From the NCBI GenBank assembly GCA_964508715.1, contig CAZDUX010000018.1:1-62387 (forward strand): DNA of 62,387 nucleotides, given 5' to 3'. This document shows, piece after piece, positions 8,473 through 16,986 of this stretch. This DNA comes from JAKALX01 sp964508715. GTDB taxonomy: Bacteria > Chloroflexota > Dehalococcoidia > Tepidiformales > Tepidiformaceae. The notes beneath the pieces were generated by a model that was not told the origin of the DNA, did no database searches, and worked only from the letters and a program-made list of their open reading frames with translations. A program made the translations under genes and the position numbers. Each line of letters begins with the position of its first letter. Positions within the stretch are counted from its first letter, which is position 1.

Positions 8473-8727
8473 TTAGGCGTCATGTTCCGACTCAAGCATG
8501 CGGAGGAACTCCTCGGTCGACATCTGTATCCGGCCAGCCGGATCAGGAGATGGCGGATCGCACCTGCCGCCGGGCACATCCATCTCGAGGTGGCCATCCG
8601 AGAACAGAACGATTTCGATCTCCTCACCCTCGGTTGCAAACATGCGGGCCAGGGTGAGGGGGACGCGAATCGTCCCGTCCCGTCCCGTCGAACCTTCAAC
8701 CGACACCGTTGTACGGGATACGGCCAC
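8473..8727 (-). CDS. AbrB-like antitoxin of the putative pair
   Basis: An 84-aa acidic protein. Residues 6-50 resemble a SpoVT/AbrB swapped-hairpin DNA-binding domain (VSVEGSTGRDGTIRVPLTLA, then a hydrophobic strand EIEIVLFSDGHLEM). The C-terminal tail is acidic and would neutralise the toxin. Start GTG has AGGG a few bases upstream. It lies directly before the RelE-like gene. AbrB-like antitoxins usually repress their own operon. The domain assignment is by pattern and could be wrong. Confidence 0.5.
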   Translation of the reverse strand: MAVSRTTVSVEGSTGRDGTIRVPLTLARMFATEGEEIEIVLFSDGHLEMDVPGGRCDPPSPDPAGRIQMSTEEFLRMLESEHDA

Positions 8728-8807
8728 CTGCCCTGTGATACGGATGACGGGCTAGCGATAGGAATTGAGTTGCCAGATCGCGGCTTACGGATCGCCATAT
8801 CCCGATT

Positions 8808-10715
8808 CTACACGAGCTCGAGCGCCTCTCCCTCGAAGGTGCGGATTTCGCGCTTCATGGCAACCGTTTTCGCGAGCTTCACCACGCAGTCTGCAACTCC
8901 GGGGTTTTCACCCAGGGCATCGAAGTCCTGCATTCCGCAGACATTGCAGGTGCCGTGGTGACAATCGGGCATCGTGCGATGGCTCTGGACGGCCTGCCAC
9001 TGGCCCCGGAGGTAGCTCTTCGTTACGCCGCAGTCGATATGGTCCCACGGGAGAGGCTCACGGGTATCCCATTCGCGATGGGCAAACCATGCGGCATCGA
9101 TGCCGGCCGCTTCGAAGGCTTCGGCCCAGCGGCCGGCATCGAAGAACTCGCTCCAGGCATCGAATTTCGCGCCTCGACGCCAGGCCTCGTGGAGTACCTT
9201 GCCGACGGTGCGATCGCCGCGGCTCAGTACGGCTTCAATGAAGCTATCGCGCGGGTCATTCCAGCTGAACTCCACCCCGGCCGCGCGGCAGCTGTCGCGA
9301 AGGAGCGCGTGCTTGGGGGCAAGCTCTTCGGCCGTGTCCTGCCGCGCCCACTGGAACGGGGTGTGCGGCTTTGGCACGAGGTTGCTGGTGCTGACACGGA
9401 CGCGCGCCCGGCCGCCAACGTACTTGCGGCCAATGTTTTTCACCTGTTTGCCGAGTTCGACGATCGCTTCAACGTCGTCCATCGTCTCGGTGGGAAGACC
9501 GACCATGAAGTACATCTTCACCCCGGTCCAGCCACGCTGGAATGCGTTCTCCGTCGCACCGATGAGATCATCGTCGCTCACGAGCTTGTTGATTGCATTG
9601 CGCAGGCGTTGGCTGCCCGCTTCAGGTGCGAGGGTGAGCGTGTGTTTCTTGCCTTTGGCGACGGCATCCGCAACATCGACTGAGAAGCTGTCGACGCGGG
9701 TACTGGGAATACCGACCTGTAGCCTCGGGAACGTCTCGGTGAGACCGTTCACCATCGGCACAATCTGGCTGTGGTCAGTCGTGCTGAGCGACAGCAGAGA
9801 GAGCTCCTCATAGCCGGTATTCGCCATGAGGTCGCGCGCCGCCTGGATCACCTCCTCGGGGCTGCGCTCTCGGGTTGGCCGGTAGATCATCCCGGCCTGG
9901 CAGAAGCGGCAGCCCTGGGTGCACCCGCGCTGAATTTCCACCGCGACACGGTCGTGAATGGTTTGCAGGAAGGGAACGATAGGCCTGGTGAGCGGCGGTG
10001 GCAGCTTCTCGAGAATCCGGCGATGGATGACCGCCGGGGCTTCGGGGACGAGCGGATCGAGCGCGGCAAAGTGGCCGGCGTCGTCGTAGCGCGCTTCGTA
10101 GAACGAGGGGACGTAGAGACCTGGCAGGTGGAGCAGGTCGCGAAGCCGGTCCCGGCGCGGCGTGGCGTTCTCCCGCCAGCCACGGACGAGATCGGCAATT
10201 TCGACGACCGCATCCTCGCCTTCACCAATGACAAACGCGTCGATGAATGGCGAGAGTGGCTCAGGATTAAAGGAGCCACTGCCGCCGCAGATGATGATTG
10301 GATGTTCATCCGTCCGTTCGTGTGCCCAGACAGGGATGCCGGAGAGGTCGAGCATGTTGAGGACGTTGGTGTACGTCATCTCGTACTGGAGGGTAAAACC
10401 GAAGACATCAAACTCAGAGAGCGGGTGACGCGTTTCGAGACTCCAGAGCCTCACGCCCTCGCGCCGGAGCTCAGCCTCCATGTCTTCCCAGGGTGCGAAG
10501 GTACGTTCACAAATGACGTCATCAATCTTGTTGAGGATGTCGTAGAGGATGCCGAGGCCCATGTTGGACATTCCGATGTCGTAGACATCGGGAAACGCGA
10601 GTGCGATTCGTACCTTCGCGCCGTCCCAGTCTTTCGTCACGCTATTCCATTCGCCGCCGGTGTAGCGGGCGGGCTTCGAAACGCGAGCGAGAAGTTGATC
10701 GATCGTCGCGGTCAT
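8808..10715 (-). CDS. B12-binding/radical SAM protein, TIGR03960-like
   Basis: A 635-aa protein. The N-terminal third resembles a cobalamin-binding Rossmann region (VRIALAFPDVYDIGMSN near 35, FGFTLQYEMTYTNVLNML); the radical SAM core has the cluster motif CTQGCRFC near 264-271 (Cx3Cx2C) followed by GMIYRPTRERSPEEV. A cysteine pair near the end (CNVCGMQD) may bind metal. Members of this family occur in many Chloroflexota, Actinobacteria and Firmicutes next to a DUF2344 protein; their reaction is not established. The ATG at 10715 is chosen because AGGGGA lies ~9 nt upstream; an open frame continues for another ~100 codons upstream but that part is low-complexity and unlike the family. No DUF2344 partner is in the window. 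Confidence 0.85.
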   Translation of the reverse strand: MTATIDQLLARVSKPARYTGGEWNSVTKDWDGAKVRIALAFPDVYDIGMSNMGLGILYDILNKIDDVICERTFAPWEDMEAELRREGVRLWSLETRHPLSEFDVFGFTLQYEMTYTNVLNMLDLSGIPVWAHERTDEHPIIICGGSGSFNPEPLSPFIDAFVIGEGEDAVVEIADLVRGWRENATPRRDRLRDLLHLPGLYVPSFYEARYDDAGHFAALDPLVPEAPAVIHRRILEKLPPPLTRPIVPFLQTIHDRVAVEIQRGCTQGCRFCQAGMIYRPTRERSPEEVIQAARDLMANTGYEELSLLSLSTTDHSQIVPMVNGLTETFPRLQVGIPSTRVDSFSVDVADAVAKGKKHTLTLAPEAGSQRLRNAINKLVSDDDLIGATENAFQRGWTGVKMYFMVGLPTETMDDVEAIVELGKQVKNIGRKYVGGRARVRVSTSNLVPKPHTPFQWARQDTAEELAPKHALLRDSCRAAGVEFSWNDPRDSFIEAVLSRGDRTVGKVLHEAWRRGAKFDAWSEFFDAGRWAEAFEAAGIDAAWFAHREWDTREPLPWDHIDCGVTKSYLRGQWQAVQSHRTMPDCHHGTCNVCGMQDFDALGENPGVADCVVKLAKTVAMKREIRTFEGEALELV

Positions 10716-10841
10716 ATGCAATCGTCCCCTGCGTAATCTGGGCTGCGTTCGCCCGTGAACGGCCGGGTGCGTGCGCGGCCGAACTCCCATAATAGGCGAC
10801 TCGTTCACGCGATGCCCATCGCACCGGGGCTCTCGTCCGGC

Positions 10842-10847
10842 TATGAT
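10842..10847 (+). promoter_or_regulatory. -10 box, leaderless start for 10855 gene
   Basis: TATGAT followed by TCCGGCA (7 nt) and then ATG. Position and lack of a Shine-Dalgarno support a leaderless mRNA and support the ATG at 10855 over the one at 10843. Confidence 0.5.
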
Positions 10848-10854
10848 TCCGGCA

Positions 10855-11160
10855 ATGGCGACGTGGGTTGCGTATTTCACGTTCAAGCCTGGGGCGAACA
10901 TCCTCCAGGGGCTCGAAGCGTTCGAGCGCCGAAAAACGTTCAAGCATCCCGCGCACGCAACGATCGCCGGCGAATACTGGGTGAACGCACCGGCCGATAG
11001 GCCGCAGGTGGTTGTCATCTGGGAAGCCGACGACGAGGGCCCGGGTGACTATTACGAGGCTGCGTGGGGCGACCTCTTCGATATTACGGTGGCACAGGCG
11101 ACAGCCCCGGTTTCCGAGCTCCCCGAGAGCCTGCCCAACTTGCAGGCGAACCCCGGCTAA
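10855..11160 (+). CDS. small conserved-looking protein of unknown function
   Basis: A 101-aa soluble protein that I cannot place with certainty. It begins MATWVAYFTFKPGANILQGL and continues with HATIAGEYWVNAPADRPQ and VVVIWEADD, giving a pattern of strands and a helix like ferredoxin-like single-domain (Dabb or DUF3303-type) proteins. No catalytic residue or metal motif stands out. It is divergent from the radical SAM gene and convergent with the enoyl-CoA hydratase gene. The start is set by the -10 box 7 nt upstream. Confidence 0.55.
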   Translation: MATWVAYFTFKPGANILQGLEAFERRKTFKHPAHATIAGEYWVNAPADRPQVVVIWEADDEGPGDYYEAAWGDLFDITVAQATAPVSELPESLPNLQANPG

Positions 11161-11238
11161 GCGCGGCGGCCCCATTCCCTCATTCACGTGCCCGCTTTGG
11201 TGATGGCGGCACGCCTGCCCGAACCCGGCGAACGAACA

Positions 11239-11267
11239 GAGCGCCCGGCCGGGGTGGCCGGGCGCTC
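11239..11267. terminator. bidirectional terminator hairpin
   Basis: A perfect 12-bp stem, GAGCGCCCGGCC against GGCCGGGCGCTC, with a GGGGT loop, between two convergent genes. No long T tract on either side, so it may act as a bidirectional, weakly intrinsic terminator. Confidence 0.6.
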
Positions 11268-11289
11268 CGGGTTGCCTGGCGGCGCGAGT

Positions 11290-12093
11290 TTACCGGCCCT
11301 GGAAGTTCGGCTCCCGGCGCTCGGCGAAGGCGCTCAGGCCTTCCTTGAAGTCCTGGCTCTGGAAGAGGGGGAGGAGCTGCAGGAAGATGTGGTCAACCGC
11401 AGCCTCGAAGGTCTCGTCCTGGCCGAGACGCATCATGCGCTTGGTGGTCTGGACACTCAGCGGGGCGTTGTTGGCGATCTGGCGAGCCATCTTGTTCGCC
11501 TCGGTCATGAGGTCGTCGTGGGACACGACGCGGTTGACAAGGCCAACCTGGAGCGACTGCTGGGCATCGAGGACATCGCCGAGGAATGCAACTTCGGCAG
11601 CCTTGGCCCAGCCGAGGAGACGCGGAAGGTACCAGCAGCCGCCGCTTTCGGGGAGGACGCCGCGCTTCGTGAAGACGGCGCCCATCTTGGCATACTCGCT
11701 CGCGATGCGGATATCACAGCCGAGGGCGAGGTCCATACCGTAGCCAGCAGCGGCGCCGTTGAGGGCGCAGATAATGGGCTTGTCCATGCGATTGATGACG
11801 ATCGGTGGCGAATTGTGCAGGTCGAAAAGCTGGTAGCCGCGCTGGCCAACGCCGAGGCCATCGCCCGACATCTGGTCCTTGAGGTCGAGTCCCGCGCAGA
11901 AGCCACGGCCGTTTCCGGTGAGGATGATGCAGCGGACGTCGCGGTCGGTGTTCGCCGCCTGGAGAACCGTCGAGAGGGCGTTCAACATGGGGCCGCTGAT
12001 GGCATTCATGCGGTCCGGGCGGTTGAAGGTGATGGTGAGGACATGGTCCTGGAGGTCGACGAGGAGCTCATCGGTTTCGGGTTTTGGGATCAC
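11290..12093 (-). CDS. enoyl-CoA hydratase/isomerase family protein
   Basis: A 267-aa crotonase-fold protein. Typical motifs are VLTITFNRPDRMNAIS (near residue 20), the oxyanion-hole segments GRGFCAGLDL and ALNGAAAGYGMDLALGCD, and KRGVLPESGGCWYLPRLLG carrying the possible catalytic glutamate. It acts on acyl-CoA thioesters, likely in beta-oxidation or a related pathway. I choose the GTG at 12093 because GGAGG lies 7 nt upstream; a longer frame from 12156 would add 21 residues unlike the family. It stands alone between a small convergent gene and M15 peptidase genes, so its pathway is not shown. Confidence 0.85.
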   Translation of the reverse strand: MIPKPETDELLVDLQDHVLTITFNRPDRMNAISGPMLNALSTVLQAANTDRDVRCIILTGNGRGFCAGLDLKDQMSGDGLGVGQRGYQLFDLHNSPPIVINRMDKPIICALNGAAAGYGMDLALGCDIRIASEYAKMGAVFTKRGVLPESGGCWYLPRLLGWAKAAEVAFLGDVLDAQQSLQVGLVNRVVSHDDLMTEANKMARQIANNAPLSVQTTKRMMRLGQDETFEAAVDHIFLQLLPLFQSQDFKEGLSAFAERREPNFQGR

Positions 12094-12181
12094 GGGAGTG
12101 CCTCCAATTCGGGATACGTGCGTCGGGAGTGTTGCATCGAACAACTCACCCCGCAAGCAATCGCATCATCGCCGGCGTGGG

Positions 12182-12904
12182 TCAGCGCAACAGGTATTCG
12201 TGGAGGGTGAGCCCACTCGCACGGACACTCGCGGCGGTTTCGCGGCCGACATAGCGGATATGCCAGGGCTCCGGGGCATAGCCCGTGACCGCTTCCTTCT
12301 CGTCGGGGTAGCTCACGAGCCAGCCATATTCCCAGGCATACGTCGCAAGCCACACCGCCTCGGCAGAGCCCGCGAACGCATCGAGACAGCCTGTGGAGCC
12401 ACAGACGTCGGCTGTCGTGCCAAGTTGGTGCTCGGAGTGGCCCGCCCGGGCGCTGGTTCGTTCTGCCTGTTCGAGCCCAAGCACAGCGACCCATGTCGCG
12501 AAAACCGACTGTTGCGTCGCATAGCTTCGGTAGGCGCTGTCGGTGCTGAGTACGTAGCCATCGCGCGCAGCCGCGTTCACGAGTTCGATGAACGCGTTGG
12601 CCGCCTCCACACGCAACCGTTGAGTACCGATCGTTGCCCAGCCAGGCAATTCGATGAGATCGGGGGGTTCACAGTCGGGGGCGAGCGCGTGGTGCTTGTC
12701 GATCGGCACGAGCATATCGCCACAGGGCAGAAGTGCTGGCCACGGAGTCGGTGCAGGGGTCGGGACGGGGCCATCGCTGGCCACGAACGGAGCGCGGACC
12801 ACGAACTGCCCCCGTGCAGGAGCAGCCAGCGCTACGAGTGCGGGAACGGCGAGCAGAAGGAAGAGCACAGGCGTACCACGGCGAAGCCATCGTCTGTGTC
12901 CCAC
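12182..12904 (-). CDS. exported M15 (VanY-type) D-Ala-D-Ala carboxypeptidase, second copy
   Basis: A 240-aa peptidoglycan peptidase. It has a signal peptide (basic start, then hydrophobic 12-30). The M15B zinc-site motifs are DSAYRSYATQQ, SARAGHSEHQLGTTADV (first His and Asp ligands) and EPWHIRYVG (last His). It would trim the terminal D-Ala of peptidoglycan stem peptides outside the membrane. It ends SGLTLHEYLLR, almost identical to the end of the upstream neighbour, so the two are tandem duplicates. Start GTG lies 5 nt after the upstream gene's stop, within the same operon. An extra cysteine pair (CGSTGCLDAF) is present here but not in the sister protein. Confidence 0.85.
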   Translation of the reverse strand: MGHRRWLRRGTPVLFLLLAVPALVALAAPARGQFVVRAPFVASDGPVPTPAPTPWPALLPCGDMLVPIDKHHALAPDCEPPDLIELPGWATIGTQRLRVEAANAFIELVNAAARDGYVLSTDSAYRSYATQQSVFATWVAVLGLEQAERTSARAGHSEHQLGTTADVCGSTGCLDAFAGSAEAVWLATYAWEYGWLVSYPDEKEAVTGYAPEPWHIRYVGRETAASVRASGLTLHEYLLR

Positions 12905-12909
12905 GGGTG

Positions 12910-13803
12910 CTACTGGAGGAGGTATTCGTGCAGGGTGAGTCCGCTCGAATGCACCTTTGCCGCAACGTCCTTACCGACAAAACGGATATGCCACGCCTCC
13001 GGGGCGTAACCCGTGATAGCTTCCTTCCCCTCGGGGTAGCTCACGATGAAACCGAACTTCCATGAGTTCTCCCTCAGCCAGGCAGCGGCCGGAGTGCCGG
13101 TGAAGTCCTCGAGGAAGTGTCCTTCGTACCCAACATCGGCAGTCGTCCCGAGTTGGTGTTCGCTGTGGCCAGGCTTTGCACTTGTGCGATCGGCGTAGGC
13201 CTGGCCACTCGTGCGCACCCAGTAGTTATAGGTGTCTACCTGGTTCTGGTAGCTGCGGTAGCCGCTGTTGACTGCCAGGTTGAAGCCCGCTTTGCGCGCG
13301 GCATCGAAGAGGTCCTCCATCGCGTTCGCCGTCTCGGCCTTCAGATACTGTGCACCCTGCGCCGAGATTGCGGCGGGAAGCTGGACGAGCCCGCTCGGCA
13401 CGCAGTCGGCGGGGAGGCGATGTTGCTTATCCACGGGCGCCTGGGTGTCGCCACAGGCGACGAGTGGTGAGTCATCACCACCCGCTGTTGCCTGCGTGGC
13501 CGTCTCCACTGGTTTCGTCGGATTTGAAGTCGCGGACTTGCCCGGCGCCGGCGAGGCACTGTTCTCGCTTTGTACCGCTGTGGATGGTTCGGTAGTCCGG
13601 GTAGTGCCGGGAGTATCGGTCGTGGCGGTCTTTGCATCGCTCGAACCGCTGAAAGCACCGGCTACCACAACGAGGAAGACGACGACGGCCACCGCGACGG
13701 CCAGCAGCCCCCAGAGAAACGCCGCATTCCAGCCGCCGGGGTGATCCTGTTTCTTCCTGGGTGGCCCGCCTTTGCCGACGGATTCGCGCTCACGTTTTGC
13801 CAT
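12910..13803 (-). CDS. membrane-anchored M15 (VanY-type) D-Ala-D-Ala carboxypeptidase, first copy
   Basis: A 297-aa protein. A basic cytoplasmic start (1-25), one membrane helix (~28-52), a Thr/Ser/Pro-rich linker to ~110, then the M15B catalytic domain with NSGYRSYQNQV, SAKPGHSEHQLGTTADV and EAWHIRFVG. It is predicted to remain tethered to the membrane and trim peptidoglycan D-Ala. It differs from the sister gene mainly in the anchor and linker. A TATCGT box (13810-13815, minus strand) ends 6 nt before the ATG, so the two-gene operon probably has a leaderless mRNA. Confidence 0.87.
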   Translation of the reverse strand: MAKRERESVGKGGPPRKKQDHPGGWNAAFLWGLLAVAVAVVVFLVVVAGAFSGSSDAKTATTDTPGTTRTTEPSTAVQSENSASPAPGKSATSNPTKPVETATQATAGGDDSPLVACGDTQAPVDKQHRLPADCVPSGLVQLPAAISAQGAQYLKAETANAMEDLFDAARKAGFNLAVNSGYRSYQNQVDTYNYWVRTSGQAYADRTSAKPGHSEHQLGTTADVGYEGHFLEDFTGTPAAAWLRENSWKFGFIVSYPEGKEAITGYAPEAWHIRFVGKDVAAKVHSSGLTLHEYLLQ

Positions 13804-13877
13804 TGTCTAACGATACCCTGCGCACCGCTTTCGTCCTACGACGTATCGAAGGCAGATAAGGCGACACGGGCGGGGGC

Positions 13878-14693
13878 TCACGCGGAGCCACCAATTCGCG
13901 GGTCACGGCGCACATCATCGAGGAAGGCGCGGAAGAGCGCGTTCGTCACTTCGGGGCGTTCGAGCTGAACGAAGTGCCCGGCCCCGGCGACCGGTTCCTG
14001 GCGAATGAACATGGTGTTCTCACGCAACCAGGCCGGGTCACCCGCACCTTCGTGTGCGTCGGGGTCATCGGGGTCTTCAGGGGCCGGCCAGACTGCCATG
14101 AACGGCTTCCTGTCGGCAAGACGAATCAGCCGGAGGATCTCATCGCCCGTGAACATGGACGAGGCTATCATCTCGGTCGCAACATCAACGGGGCACGCGG
14201 CGGTCATATCGGCAACGACTTCCCGGACGCCGAACGGGCTGCCGGGGTGGACAAACCGCTCGGCGAGGAATGCGGTCGAGCCCGCGTCCCTGAGGGCGTC
14301 GGCGATACCACGCGGGTCGACCCCCTCGGGCCGAAGTGGCGTGTCCACTGCGACCATTCCGTTCACTAACGATGGCTCGGTCTCGTTCAACAACAACGCA
14401 TAGAGTCCGCCGAAACTGTGCCCCGCGACGATTACCGGGGCGAGATCCAGTGTGCGAATAACCTCCGCCAGGTCGGCGGCATGCTGTGCGGGGGTATACG
14501 GGCCGATGGTATCGGAACGGCCGCAACCGCGAAGGTCGACCGCGACGCAGCGGCAATCGTTGGAAAGGTCCGCGAACTGCGGCGCCCACGCACGATGGTC
14601 ACCCGCTGCACCGTGGACGAAGAGGAATGAGATTTCGCCGGCGCCCGCCGCTTCATAGAGGATGCGGGTGCCGTTGATGGTCAGCTCCGCCAA
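13878..14693 (-). CDS. alpha/beta hydrolase
   Basis: A 271-aa alpha/beta-fold hydrolase. The oxyanion region HGAAGDHRAW lies near 28, the nucleophile elbow GHSFGG near 91 (Ser in GxSxG), the acid candidate in the PEDPDDPD segment and the histidine in GAGHFVQLERP near 250. There is no signal peptide, so it is probably cytoplasmic. The start overlaps the end of the upstream, larger hydrolase gene by 13 nt. The substrate is not indicated; esterase, C-C hydrolase and epoxide hydrolase activities all occur in this group. Confidence 0.8.
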   Translation of the reverse strand: MAELTINGTRILYEAAGAGEISFLFVHGAAGDHRAWAPQFADLSNDCRCVAVDLRGCGRSDTIGPYTPAQHAADLAEVIRTLDLAPVIVAGHSFGGLYALLLNETEPSLVNGMVAVDTPLRPEGVDPRGIADALRDAGSTAFLAERFVHPGSPFGVREVVADMTAACPVDVATEMIASSMFTGDEILRLIRLADRKPFMAVWPAPEDPDDPDAHEGAGDPAWLRENTMFIRQEPVAGAGHFVQLERPEVTNALFRAFLDDVRRDPRIGGSA

Positions 14694-16150
14694 CGGCGGA
14701 GCCCCTTCGGCTGCTTCTTCTGTGGCTTGCGGCCAGCAGCACGAATCGTGGAGGAGAGGGCAAGCCCGAGGGCGGCACGTCCGGCGCCCCGCGATGCCCT
14801 GGCAGCGAGCGAACCGCGCTCCTTCAGCTTCTGCCGGTCAACACGTTCAACGGCCTGGCGCACGGCTTCGGGGGCGTGCCGCGAGCCTTCGCCGAGTGCG
14901 TGAAGCACATCATTCGCCGCCTGGCGGGCACGTTCGACATCGACATCCTGAAGAGTCGTCCTGGCGCGGGCCACACCATCACGACCCACCACTGACAGGT
15001 CGCCAACGAGTTCGGCGGCACGCCGCCGGGCCTGTTCGATATCCAGCGACTGTGCGGTGAGCGGGAGACGGGAAGCGGCATTACCGGCTGCGGCCCGGGC
15101 ACGCCCTTTGAGACTCAACTTCTTGCGCCGCTCCCTCCGCTTCTTGAGTGCGAACGACACCCCGGCAAGAGCCAGCACGGCACCGACACCCGCCAGAACG
15201 AGCGTGACCATCCCCGGCCCCCGGCGGCGCGCGGCTTCGTGTTCCTCAACCAACTGCTGCAGGGGTGGGGGCTCGGTTGCGGCGGCTGGAGCAAACTGGC
15301 CCTGCTCGAGGTCCCCGAGGAAGTCCCGTACGGCCTGTGTGAAGTCGTCGGGATTATCGCCAGGGACGCTGTGCCCGGCGCCGCTCACAATCACGAGCCG
15401 ACAGCGCTGCATCTCGCGAACCGCACGTTCCGCAACATCAGGAGTGAGGACATCACTCTCCGAACCACGGACCAGGAGCGTCGGGACGGCGATATCGCGG
15501 AAGAGCTGCCAGCTTTCGTCGTTCGAGAGTTCGCTGCCGATACGCAGGCCACTCTCTTGCTGGCGGAACCGCCTGTCGAACTTCCACGTGTACTTGCCGC
15601 TCTCCGTCTGACGGAGGCGGTGGCGCATCCGCTCGCGAATATTCTCGAGCGAACGGCGCTGATTGAAGCGGTGGGCCATGTCGACGAACTCCTCGAAGTC
15701 GAGTTCATCGGGGCCGCGAGTGAAGCGGACGATGTTGTCGACGCCCTCCTTTGCCGCCTCCGGGCCAACGTCAACGAGGATGAGTGCACGCACACGGTGG
15801 GGATGTTGCACGGTGTACGCCACGCTGTTCAGCCCACCCATGGAGTGGCCGATGAGGACGAACCGCTCGATCCCGAGTGCTTCACGAAACCCCTCGAGGT
15901 CATCGACAAACGCCTGGCGGGTGTAGTTGCCGTCGTCCGACCATGAGCTATCGCCGTGGCCGCGCTGGTCGAGGGCGATGAGCCGGAAGCGATCCTGCAT
16001 GCGCTCGGCGAACTCATCGAACATATGACCGGAGACACCGAAACCATGGAGCATGATGATGGGCGGCGCGGTAGGGCTGCCCCACTCCTGGTAATGCAGA
16101 TTGAGACCGCCCACGCTGATGTCGTGCTCGAGATATCCGGCGGTAACCAT
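14681..16150 (-). CDS. alpha/beta hydrolase with a membrane anchor and long basic tail
   Basis: A 489-aa protein. The first ~270 residues are a full alpha/beta hydrolase (HGFGVSGHMF, LDQRGHGDSSW, GHSMGG nucleophile elbow, AGHSVPGDNP histidine). After a Pro/Ala linker comes one membrane helix (~311-330, LVLAGVGAVLALAGVSFAL) followed at once by KKRRERRKK, and then ~150 residues rich in Ala, Arg and Lys with a helical, coiled-coil-like pattern. If the positive-inside rule holds, the tail is cytoplasmic and the hydrolase domain lies outside, although no N-terminal signal is visible. The ATG at 16150 follows GGGGGTGG. The tail function is unknown. Confidence 0.75.
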   Translation of the reverse strand: MVTAGYLEHDISVGGLNLHYQEWGSPTAPPIIMLHGFGVSGHMFDEFAERMQDRFRLIALDQRGHGDSSWSDDGNYTRQAFVDDLEGFREALGIERFVLIGHSMGGLNSVAYTVQHPHRVRALILVDVGPEAAKEGVDNIVRFTRGPDELDFEEFVDMAHRFNQRRSLENIRERMRHRLRQTESGKYTWKFDRRFRQQESGLRIGSELSNDESWQLFRDIAVPTLLVRGSESDVLTPDVAERAVREMQRCRLVIVSGAGHSVPGDNPDDFTQAVRDFLGDLEQGQFAPAAATEPPPLQQLVEEHEAARRRGPGMVTLVLAGVGAVLALAGVSFALKKRRERRKKLSLKGRARAAAGNAASRLPLTAQSLDIEQARRRAAELVGDLSVVGRDGVARARTTLQDVDVERARQAANDVLHALGEGSRHAPEAVRQAVERVDRQKLKERGSLAARASRGAGRAALGLALSSTIRAAGRKPQKKQPKGLRRWRS

Positions 16151-16242
16151 GCCAACCACCCCCCGGCGAAATTCGATCGGCCGCGGCGGCCGGAACTTCG
16201 ATGATAGCACCGTGAAGGCCCATGCAAGCGGCGAAAGGGGTA

Positions 16243-16896
16243 TCAGGAGAGGGGCGGACGGCCCTGCTCGGCGAGGAGGCGGTTGTAGTTCCGGACGACT
16301 GCATCGCCCTGGTAGGCCCAGCCCCCTCCGGGATTGAAGGAGTAGTCGTAGGCGGCGCGGACAGCGTACTCGCCTGAGTAGCCAGCCCTCTCGCCAGCGT
16401 GCCAGGCCTCAGCAAGGCCACGTACGCCACGGTCGGCGTTCGTCTCCGGATCGAACCGCGTATCACCCATCCCGGCGCCGTAGCCCTGGTCGTGGAGTTG
16501 GAAGAGACCCACCGAATGGCCATTGTCACCAATGGCATCGGGACGGCCACCACTTTCAGAGAGCATGACTGCTTTGAGAAAGAGCGGAGGAACGTTGTAC
16601 TTCTGCCCAAGACGGTTGAGCATGCCATCCCACTGGTCCGGGTCGGTGCTGGTGTTGGACTGAATGGGTGTATGGGGCACGAAGCTGCGCGACGACGATG
16701 CTCCGTTCGCGCGTGCGCCCTTCACCTGTGAAAGCGTGCCTGGCTGCGTACGGGCCCGAACGGACGAATCCGCGCCGGGCACATGAAACGCCTGCCCAAC
16801 CGGGCCAGCGCTTCCGCCACGAGCAAGAATCCCCGCTTCGAACAACGAGACATGAGCCTGGGAAGGGCGGCCGTTGGCGGTCGGATCGATAGCCAT
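16243..16896 (-). CDS. transglycosylase (SLT-like) domain protein without signal peptide
   Basis: A 217-aa protein. The first ~85 residues are Ser/Gly/Pro-rich and of low complexity; the rest is a lysozyme-like lytic transglycosylase domain with KAVMLSESGGRPDA carrying the catalytic Glu, SVGLFQLHDQG (the GLMQ-like step) and a closing ANWxx-type AVVRNYNRLL segment. Such enzymes cut the MurNAc-GlcNAc bond. The absence of a signal peptide is unusual for a cell-wall enzyme and is more common in phage or tape-measure-associated proteins, but no other phage gene is nearby. A TAGGAT box lies 9 nt before the ATG. Confidence 0.75.
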   Translation of the reverse strand: MAIDPTANGRPSQAHVSLFEAGILARGGSAGPVGQAFHVPGADSSVRARTQPGTLSQVKGARANGASSSRSFVPHTPIQSNTSTDPDQWDGMLNRLGQKYNVPPLFLKAVMLSESGGRPDAIGDNGHSVGLFQLHDQGYGAGMGDTRFDPETNADRGVRGLAEAWHAGERAGYSGEYAVRAAYDYSFNPGGGWAYQGDAVVRNYNRLLAEQGRPPLS

Positions 16897-16986
16897 CGCT
16901 CCCGTATCCTAGGTGTTCGCTGCAGCGCTCCGTATCGAACGTGATCCGAACGCGCAGGGCGGAAAACCCTGAAATCGAGGTGTGAG

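Noticed and set aside
10716..11018. Extra ~100 residues upstream of the radical SAM start
   Set aside because: Low-complexity, unlike the family; AGGGGA lies directly before the ATG at 10715, which therefore marks the start.
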